Shown: in pieces, positions 1-6,327 of the stretch | Layout of the letters: the number at the start of each line of letters is the position of its first letter | Position numbering within the stretch: the stretch's first letter is position 1 | Origin: DATKLX01 sp035542155 | GTDB lineage: Bacteria; Chloroflexota; Anaerolineae; Anaerolineales; Anaerolineaceae | Direction of reading: 5' to 3' | NCBI GenBank assembly: GCA_035542155.1 | Contig: DATKLX010000135.1 | Location: 1 to 9,214 of the forward strand | DNA: 9,214 nucleotides | Position numbers and translations under genes: made by a program | Notes under the pieces: generated by a model | The model's database searches: none | Seen by the model: the letters and a program-made list of their open reading frames with translations, nothing else | What the model was told of the DNA's origin: nothing

Positions 1-2
1 GA

Positions 3-254
3 GTGCGGGGGACAATGAAACGGATGCCCATGGTGCTGAAAGCCTTGGGTAACCCGCCATCAATTCCGGCAGCAGAGCTCGTCCAATTGTTGGGTGACAA
101 CGAGAAAGAATTCGTGGAATACCGGTTTATGAGCGGCTGGCGAGCCATGACCATGATCACCCGTTTATTATGGATGCAGATAAATCCTGCTGCCCGTCCG
201 CCGGAGGAAGAATACTCTCAAAGGAAGGCATTTATCCCACCTATTGAACGATAA
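3..254 (+). CDS. C-terminal part of an unrecognised protein (5' end outside window)
   Basis: This is an open frame of about 83 codons running from the window edge to a TAA at 252-254. It is probably the end of a longer gene, because the frame is open to the first base and no start has a well-spaced ribosome binding site. The ATG at 15 has a GGGGGA only two bases upstream. The peptide is mixed-charge, with a short hydrophobic/aromatic stretch (GWRAMTMITRLLWMQ, about residues 45-59) and a proline- and glutamate-rich tail ending in AFIPPIER. I see no signal peptide, no confident membrane helix and no motif that identifies a family, so I assign no function. Its composition looks like real coding sequence and no better frame competes with it. 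It ends 200 bases before the next gene, and a shared transcript is possible but not shown. Confidence 0.45.
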   Translation: MRGTMKRMPMVLKALGNPPSIPAAELVQLLGDNEKEFVEYRFMSGWRAMTMITRLLWMQINPAARPPEEEYSQRKAFIPPIER

Positions 255-367
255 TTTGGCCTGGCCACGGCTGGAGCAGCGGGGTCGTGCTCAATACATG
301 GGGCGAGGACGTCAGCGGGAAGGCCTGGGTGGGAGGTCCTGAGATGCTGCCCTATTCCAGCGGCTAG
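248..367 (+). other. Short open stretch in the 255-454 gap, possible gene remnant
   Basis: Between the first gene and the dehydrogenase there are 200 bases without a supported gene. One frame is open from just after a TGA at 245-247 to a TAG at 365-367. It reads as a Gly/Trp-rich peptide (containing GVVLNTWGEDVSGKAWVGG) that looks more protein-like than random. No good start codon or ribosome binding site precedes it, and it is in a different frame from the upstream gene. It could be a fragment of a decayed gene or chance. The rest of the gap (368-443) shows no clear promoter or terminator. Confidence 0.15.
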
Positions 368-443
368 CAGGTTCCTGGACAGGGGGCATGCAAAATATCA
401 CTTAGCGAGCCGGTCTGGCAAGGGGCGGCTGGAAACACCAGAG

Positions 444-452
444 AAGGAGAGG
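444..452 (+). promoter_or_regulatory. Ribosome binding site of the SDR gene
   Basis: The purine run AAGGAGAGG ends two bases before the ATG at 455. Its AGGAG core (445-449) lies five bases upstream of the ATG, a normal Shine-Dalgarno spacing. It fixes the start of the short-chain dehydrogenase. Confidence 0.75.
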
Positions 453-454
453 AC

Positions 455-1162
455 ATGTTCGATTTTCATGATCAAGTAGTCATTGTCACCGGAGGCACGG
501 GCAACCTGGGGCGCGCGGTTGTGCATGCATTTCATGCGGCGGGCGCTCACCTGGTCGCCCCGTATAAATCAGCAGGGCAGTCGGAGAAGCCCCTGGCCGA
601 GTTGGCAGGATCGCGAGACCACATGCTCCTCGAGGGGATTGACGTCACCGATCCGCAGCAGATGGACCGGCTGGTGCAAGAAACTCGCTCCCGATTTGGA
701 AGGATCGATGTGTTGATAAATACCGTGGGCGGTTATCGAGCCGGCGCTCCTTTGCACGAGACGACGCTGGAGACCTGGGACTTTCTGTTCAACCTGAATG
801 CACGCAGCGTATTCGTCGCCTGCCGGGCAGTCATCCCCACCATGCTGGAGCAGTGCAAGGGGAAAATCGTCAACATTGCCACGCACTCGGCCCTGGCCGC
901 CCAGGGAAAAGATGGGGCCTACAGCGCGTCGAAGAGCGCCATTCTGCGGCTGACCGAAAGCATGGCCGCGGAATACAAGCTGTCCGGAATCCAGGTAAAC
1001 GCTGTGCTGCCCTCCGCACTTGTCTCCGCCGAGGAGGTGGAGGCTGACCCGACTCGCGGGGTGACGCCGGATTCGGTCGCCCAGGTGATCCTGGCATTGT
1101 GCAGCGATGCCTGCCAGATCATCCAGGGGGCGATCATCCCGGCCTATGGGGGAAGGTTCTAG
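455..1162 (+). CDS. Short-chain dehydrogenase/reductase (SDR) family oxidoreductase
   Basis: This is a cytosolic NAD(P)-dependent oxidoreductase of the classical SDR type, 235 residues long, slightly under the usual 250. The Rossmann dinucleotide motif TGGTGNLG is at residues 12-19, the adenine-contacting Asp is in IDVTD (Asp63), and NTVGG (89-93) replaces the usual NNAG. Asn115 matches the catalytic Asn. YSASK gives Tyr156 and Lys160. The residue thirteen before the Tyr, normally the catalytic Ser, is Thr143 (in IATHS), with Ser145 close by. The C-terminus ends in the common IPAYGG form. The start is set by a strong ribosome binding site. Substrate cannot be read from the sequence: sugars, polyols, 3-oxoacyl groups or quinones are all possible. 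The aldo/keto reductase follows 59 bases later but has its own promoter, so the two may be only partly co-transcribed. The family is certain and the specificity unknown. Confidence 0.92.
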   Translation: MFDFHDQVVIVTGGTGNLGRAVVHAFHAAGAHLVAPYKSAGQSEKPLAELAGSRDHMLLEGIDVTDPQQMDRLVQETRSRFGRIDVLINTVGGYRAGAPLHETTLETWDFLFNLNARSVFVACRAVIPTMLEQCKGKIVNIATHSALAAQGKDGAYSASKSAILRLTESMAAEYKLSGIQVNAVLPSALVSAEEVEADPTRGVTPDSVAQVILALCSDACQIIQGAIIPAYGGRF

Positions 1163-1180
1163 GCCGGAATCGAGCTTTAT

Positions 1181-1209
1181 TTGCCCTGAAAATCTTCCTG
1201 ATTTATAAT
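1181..1209 (+). promoter_or_regulatory. Sigma70-type promoter of the aldo/keto reductase gene
   Basis: A -35 like TTGCCC (1181-1186, four of six consensus bases) and a perfect TATAAT (1204-1209) are separated by 17 bases. Transcription would start near 1216-1217, only five or six bases before the ATG at 1222. The mRNA would be nearly leaderless, which fits the lack of a Shine-Dalgarno sequence before that ATG. This is a prediction from sequence alone. Confidence 0.6.
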
Positions 1210-1221
1210 GCGTCTCAAGCC

Positions 1222-2217
1222 ATGGAAACCCGAACCTTAGGCAGAACTGGATTGGTCGTGACCCCGATTGGGCTGGGATTGGCCGCTTTAGGCCGCCCGG
1301 GATACATCAACCTCAAACACGGCGAGGACTTGCAGCACGAATATTCCGTCGAGGCCATGCAAGCCCACGCCCATTCGGTCCTGGATGCCGCCTGGGATGC
1401 CGGGATCCGCTACTTTGACGCAGCACGCTCTTACGGTCGCGCGGAGGTGTATCTGGCTTCCTGGCTTTCCCGTCGCGCGATCTCTCCCCAGGATGCCACC
1501 GTTGGTTCGAAATGGGGCTATACCTATACCGCGGAATGGAAGGTCGATGCGCAGGTCCACGAAGTAAAGGACCTTTCTCTGGCTGTGCTGCGCCGCCAGA
1601 GGGCAGAGAGTGACGCCAACCTGGATGGATATCTGAAGCTTTACCAGATCCATTCCGCCACGCTGGAGAGCGGAATCTTCGAGAATCTGGAGGTCCTCAA
1701 AGAACTGGCTGCGTACCGCCAGGCGGGGCTGGCGATTGGGCTGACCTTGAGCGGCCCACGTCAGGCCGAGACCCTCCAACGCGCGATGCAGATCCGGCTG
1801 GATGGACAGCCGGTCTTCGACTCCGTCCAGGCGACCTGGAACCTGCTGGAACCTTCGGCGGGAAAAGCCTTACAGGCCGCACACCAGGAAGGCATGGGGG
1901 TGATCGTCAAGGAAGCCCTGGCCAATGGCCGCCTGACGGAGAAAAACGACGATCCAGAGTTTGCCCCACGCCGGGCGCTCCTGGAAGCCACCGCCATGGA
2001 TCTTAACGCCAGCCTGGATTCCCTCTGCCTGGCAGCCGTTCTGGCCCAGCCCTGGGCTGACGTGGTTCTGAGCGGCGCAGCCACCCGCGAGCAGTTGGCT
2101 TCCAACGTCACGGCTCTCAACGTCCCCTGGACCCAGGCCAACAGCGACAGGCTTGCTGTTGTGTGTGAGCCGCCGGAGCAGTATTGGGCCGGGCGCAGCG
2201 CCCTTCCCTGGATTTAA
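1222..2217 (+). CDS. Aldo/keto reductase family protein
   Basis: This is a cytosolic NAD(P)H-dependent (beta/alpha)8-barrel oxidoreductase of 331 residues, a normal length. The N-terminus METRTLGRTGLVVTPIGLG is the usual first strand of the family. The catalytic tetrad is complete: Asp66 and Tyr71 in FDAARSYG, Lys97 in GSKWGY, and His144 in YQIHS. The C-terminal cofactor region contains VVLSGAATREQLASN (281-295), matching the family's phosphate-binding segment. I chose the ATG at 1222 over an upstream in-frame start at 1099. The extra 41 residues would overlap the SDR gene and do not resemble the family, and a strong promoter lies between the two starts. The overall style resembles the D-threo-aldose 1-dehydrogenase-like branch, which oxidises sugars such as L-fucose or acts on related carbonyls, but substrate assignment is tentative. 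A pentose kinase operon follows 125 bases downstream, making a role in sugar metabolism plausible. Confidence 0.92.
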   Translation: METRTLGRTGLVVTPIGLGLAALGRPGYINLKHGEDLQHEYSVEAMQAHAHSVLDAAWDAGIRYFDAARSYGRAEVYLASWLSRRAISPQDATVGSKWGYTYTAEWKVDAQVHEVKDLSLAVLRRQRAESDANLDGYLKLYQIHSATLESGIFENLEVLKELAAYRQAGLAIGLTLSGPRQAETLQRAMQIRLDGQPVFDSVQATWNLLEPSAGKALQAAHQEGMGVIVKEALANGRLTEKNDDPEFAPRRALLEATAMDLNASLDSLCLAAVLAQPWADVVLSGAATREQLASNVTALNVPWTQANSDRLAVVCEPPEQYWAGRSALPWI

Positions 2218-2277
2218 GCCCGTACCTTCGTAAAACCGGCAAGCGTAGATTTTTCTACCCTACTCCGTAACAAGAGA

Positions 2278-2336
2278 CCTGTGACAGAAACGATAATCTG
2301 AGGGATAATAATACAAACTATCCCAGATCACAGGAG
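2278..2336 (+). promoter_or_regulatory. Kinase-operon promoter with nested inverted repeats and RBS
   Basis: A promoter GTGACA (2281-2286), 17 bases, GATAAT (2304-2309) has five of six consensus bases in each hexamer, with a predicted start near 2316. Two inverted repeats are nested on it. The inner one, GGGATA (2302-2307) with TATCCC (2319-2324), covers the -10 element and start site. The outer one, CCTGTGA (2278-2284) with TCACAGG (2328-2334), touches the -35 and overlaps the ribosome binding site AGGAG (2332-2336), which is six bases before the ATG at 2343. An operator for a sugar-responsive repressor, or an mRNA hairpin masking the ribosome binding site, would both fit. Arms this short also arise by chance, so the promoter is better supported than the operator. 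Confidence 0.5.
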
Positions 2337-2342
2337 AATACC

Positions 2343-3944
<1,602 letters not shown>

Positions 3945-3964
3945 AGGATCTTCGCCTGGCCTAT

Positions 3965-3969
3965 GAGGA
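3965..3969 (+). promoter_or_regulatory. Ribosome binding site deciding the araD start
   Basis: GAGGA lies directly against an ATG at 3970 but six bases before the in-frame ATG at 3976. The second spacing is normal, so translation most likely starts at 3976, dropping the first two residues (Met-Ile) of the longer form. Confidence 0.6.
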
Positions 3970-3975
3970 ATGATC

Positions 3976-4617
3976 ATGCTTGAAAAGCTCAAAGAAGAAT
4001 TGGTGCAGTTACATCTTGAACTTCCCAGGAACGACCTCGTTCGCTGGACGGGAGGGAATGTCTCGGCGCGCGACCCGGAAACGGGACTGGTGGTGATCAA
4101 GGCCAGCGGCATCCGCTACGTAGAGATGCGCCCGGAACACATGGTCGTGGTGGACCGGGTTGGCAAAGTCGTCGATGGCGCGTTCAAGCCTTCGTCGGAT
4201 GTGTTCAGTCATCTATATATTTACAATCACCGCACTGACGTCGGAGGAGTGGTCCACACCCACTCTCGCTACGCCACAGCGTTTGCGGCGGTCGGCAAGT
4301 CGATCCCCTGCGTGCTGACGGCGATGGCGGACGAGTTCGGCGGACCAATTCCGTGCGGCGGGTTTGCCTTGATCGGCGATGAAGCGATCGGCAAAGTTGT
4401 CATCGAGAGCATTGGAAAATCGCCAGCGGTGCTGCTCAAAAACCACGGCGTGTTCACCATCGGAAAGAATGCCGAGGCAGCGGTTAAGGCAGCAGTGATG
4501 ACCGAGGATGTGGCCGCCACCGTCTGGATGGCAATGCAAATCGGCATGCCAGAAGACATAGCGCAGGAGGATATCGATAAGTTACACTACCGGTACACCA
4601 ATGTGTATGGGCAGTGA
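3976..4617 (+). CDS. araD: L-ribulose-5-phosphate 4-epimerase, class II aldolase/adducin family
   Basis: This is a cytosolic, metal-dependent enzyme that interconverts L-ribulose 5-phosphate and D-xylulose 5-phosphate by retro-aldol/aldol chemistry, feeding pentoses into the pentose phosphate pathway. It has 213 residues, slightly shorter than E. coli AraD (231). Phosphate-binding motifs are GGNVS (26-30) and KPSSD (71-75). The metal ligands are His94 and His96 in VVHTHS and His157 in LLKNHG. The catalytic Asp75, Asp119 and a C-terminal Tyr211 in the ending YGQ correspond to E. coli Asp76, Asp120 and Tyr229, which favours the epimerase over fuculose-phosphate or rhamnulose-phosphate aldolases. 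It lies 31 bases after the kinase, in one operon with it. No L-arabinose isomerase gene is in this window. It converges with a decayed gene on the other strand whose last remnant ends 30 bases away. No clear terminator hairpin with a U-tract is visible between them. Confidence 0.9.
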   Translation: MLEKLKEELVQLHLELPRNDLVRWTGGNVSARDPETGLVVIKASGIRYVEMRPEHMVVVDRVGKVVDGAFKPSSDVFSHLYIYNHRTDVGGVVHTHSRYATAFAAVGKSIPCVLTAMADEFGGPIPCGGFALIGDEAIGKVVIESIGKSPAVLLKNHGVFTIGKNAEAAVKAAVMTEDVAATVWMAMQIGMPEDIAQEDIDKLHYRYTNVYGQ

Positions 4618-4646
4618 ACGGAAGCCTGCTGAACCTGAACGGTCGG

Positions 4647-5241
4647 CTAACCCGTTGACATTAAGGCCAGGAATTGCGCCACGACCTGGAGATAGCCGCT
4701 CCCATCCCACTTCTCGGGAAGTCCAAACGGGATATACAGTGCCGGAACCAGAAAATCGATGAGGAAGAGGAGATCTACGGCCTGAGAGTGGCCCTTGGTC
4801 TTCGAGTCACGCAGGTCCAGCGCCCGGGGCCAGCCGTCGATGGTCAGGTCAAAACTCCTGGATAAACATCATCGTTATGGGTGCTTCATTGGTCTCTATC
4901 TGAACCGAAATTAACTCCACGGGAAAGATTGTCCCATCCTTCTTATGGTGCAGGGCTGAGGTCGAAGTTGAAGAAGGGCTGGTCGGTTGAAATGCAGCGC
5001 CTGGGTTATGCTCATCCGAGCCAACCTGAAGATCGGCCATGGATCGGCATAGCAGATCATTGCGCGAATAGCCATAGATCGATTCAGCAGTCCGGCTGGC
5101 ATCCAGAATACGCCCACTCAGACGATGGGAGATCAAGATGGCGTCGAAGTGAAAATGGAAAAGGAGCGAGCCAAAAATATTGGAACTATTTATACTCGTC
5201 TCAATGCCGGTGAGATCGTAAAAAATATTCTGATTTTCCAT
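4647..5241 (-). pseudogene. Decayed PAS-HD-GYP signalling protein (frameshifted, internally deleted)
   Basis: The 5' part (5241-4849) encodes an intact-looking PAS sensory domain, about residues 25-130, with RILDASRTAESIYGYSRNDLL and a final strand APITMMFIQEF. It then stops at TGA (4851-4849). Skipping one T of the TTTT run (AAAA at 4851-4854 on +) restores a frame reading DLTIDGWPRALDLRD, the typical opening of an HD-GYP domain (4844-4806), followed by KTKGHSQAV. The frame then jumps to LVPALYIPF and EKWDGSGY (4715-4692), which normally sits more than 60 residues further on, and ends at TAG (4649-4647). The HD pair, most metal ligands, the His-His before EKWDGSGYP and the whole C-terminus are missing. 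An intact relative would be a c-di-GMP phosphodiesterase-type protein. The PAS part could still be made as a small protein. The start at 5241 has GAGGT (5255-5251) nine bases upstream; the longer form from 5250 has no spacing. Confidence 0.75.
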
Positions 5242-5307
5242 GCACACCATACCTCAATATAGGGCGGGAAGGTGGGGGAACCACAATCCCCATCAGTTAT
5301 CATTCAA

Positions 5308-6105
5308 TCATTCTGGCGTCCAGCGTACTTTCCCTACCTGATAAGGATATGGCGGCATCCAGGTGAGCGGCGCGATGGGGTAATCGCCGGGGATGAAAAT
5401 ACGAAACTCATTCAGCGCTGGCGCTTCACGCTTCAAAATGATTTCCTCTTCACCGACCACGTCCATCGCATCCAGCGGAACCAACAAATTACGGGCGATT
5501 TGCCTGCCATCGTTGGTCTGCGAAACGCGAACTACCGCATGGGTGACCAACCGGTTTTGAGGGCGGATGATGACCTGATACACAACTCCCTGATGACCGT
5601 TTTCCCCACAGACTCTGGCTCCGATGGGAGGTTGAAGGACCAGTCGCGGGGCCTCCTCGGCTTCCCCAATAACTTTAGGTAGTTTCACCACTCCCCGAAC
5701 CATGGGAACCCTGGCTGCGGCGGCCTCTGCGGCGTGCTGCAGCTCCGGGGTGGGAACTTCCCCACTCAGGGATATCCAGCCATGGGTGCTGAGGACTGGC
5801 AGAGACAGCGGTTGGAGGCGCTCATCTTTCGCAAGGGATTGGGCCACCTTCTGGGATAGACCATGGTCGGCAACCAGGTGATTGTGTACTACCACCACTC
5901 CGATTATCGAACGGGCAATATCCTCCATGCGGTGGAAATTGAGATCATTCGCAACGTGGCCGTTGAGAAAAATATGTCCATCCTCGACCGTAACAGAGAT
6001 ATCCTGAAGGTCAATGGACCGGATAGCGTCTTCCTTCTGAAAAGCCTTCCGGATCCCCTCCAGGATTCTTTCATCCAACCAATGTGTTACATCCGCATTA
6101 TACAT
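5308..6105 (-). CDS. BON-BON-PRC-barrel-like domain protein
   Basis: A 265-residue protein without a signal peptide or membrane helix. Residues 9-80 form a BON domain (helix HWLDERILEGIRKAF, strands ISVTVEDGHIFLNGHV, then RMEDIARSIIGVVVVHNHL). Residues 83-146 form a second one (VAQSLAKDERL, GWISLSGEVPTPELQHAAEAAAARVPMVRGVV). Residues 158-230 look like a PRC-barrel (PPIGARVCGENGHQGVVYQVII, RLVTHAVVRV, LLVPLDAMDVV). A proline/aromatic tail (240-256) ends it. BON domains bind phospholipid or act as stress-linked adaptor modules, and PRC-barrels are small beta-barrel adaptors. A cytoplasmic, membrane- or envelope-associated stress role is an inference. The ATG at 6105 was chosen because the fold begins right after it. 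A GTG at 6126 would add seven residues, and neither start has a well-spaced Shine-Dalgarno sequence. It lies between the LuxR-type regulator and the decayed PAS gene on the same strand. Confidence 0.82.
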   Translation of the reverse strand: MYNADVTHWLDERILEGIRKAFQKEDAIRSIDLQDISVTVEDGHIFLNGHVANDLNFHRMEDIARSIIGVVVVHNHLVADHGLSQKVAQSLAKDERLQPLSLPVLSTHGWISLSGEVPTPELQHAAEAAAARVPMVRGVVKLPKVIGEAEEAPRLVLQPPIGARVCGENGHQGVVYQVIIRPQNRLVTHAVVRVSQTNDGRQIARNLLVPLDAMDVVGEEEIILKREAPALNEFRIFIPGDYPIAPLTWMPPYPYQVGKVRWTPE

Positions 6106-6327
6106 ATGCCCATACCCGAGCCTCACCTAATCCAGTCATTAAAGATATATCCGCCAGTACCCTTGAACTATACCTTCTTACTTACTTCTACGACGATTTC
6201 AGGATAACAAACCATGGGTCGTTTTTCATGCGTCCAAAGTGCTATTGAGGTATCAATTTTGGGGGATTAAAATCATCATACCCAGGCGTTGGCGCAGCCG
6301 GGCATCGGACTGGTACTTCAGACTGAA

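Noticed and set aside
1099..1221. In-frame 41-codon extension of the aldo/keto reductase
   Set aside because: It overlaps the SDR gene, is unlike the family N-terminus, and a strong promoter lies between it and the ATG at 1222.
2245..2258. Hairpin GTAGA-TTTT-TCTAC after the aldo/keto reductase
   Set aside because: Five AT-rich pairs with the T-run in the loop and not after the stem. It does not look like an intrinsic terminator.
4638..4656. Small inverted repeat AACGG/CCGTT between araD and the pseudogene
   Set aside because: Five pairs, a nine-base loop and no T-run on either side. Not a convincing terminator.
4674..4865. Small + strand open frame after araD
   Set aside because: It lies opposite the HD-GYP remnant, which explains this DNA better. 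It has no ribosome binding site and no recognisable motif.
5249..6253. Inverted 11-base copies of TATTGAGGTAT at 5259-5249 and 6243-6253, flanking the BON gene
   Set aside because: Several matches of this length are expected by chance in 9 kb. One copy overlaps a ribosome binding site, and no transposase or target duplication is present.
6253..6327. In-frame open tail of 24 codons after the TAA of the LuxR regulator
   Set aside because: The helix-turn-helix is complete and ends normally before the stop. The tail shows no family resemblance, so a truncated gene is not supported.
6106..6327. The 222-base gap between the LuxR regulator and the BON gene, searched for promoter, terminator and small RNA
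   Set aside because: Only weak -10-like sequences (TATATC, TTTAAT on - strand near 6140) and short hairpins are seen, none strong enough to annotate.
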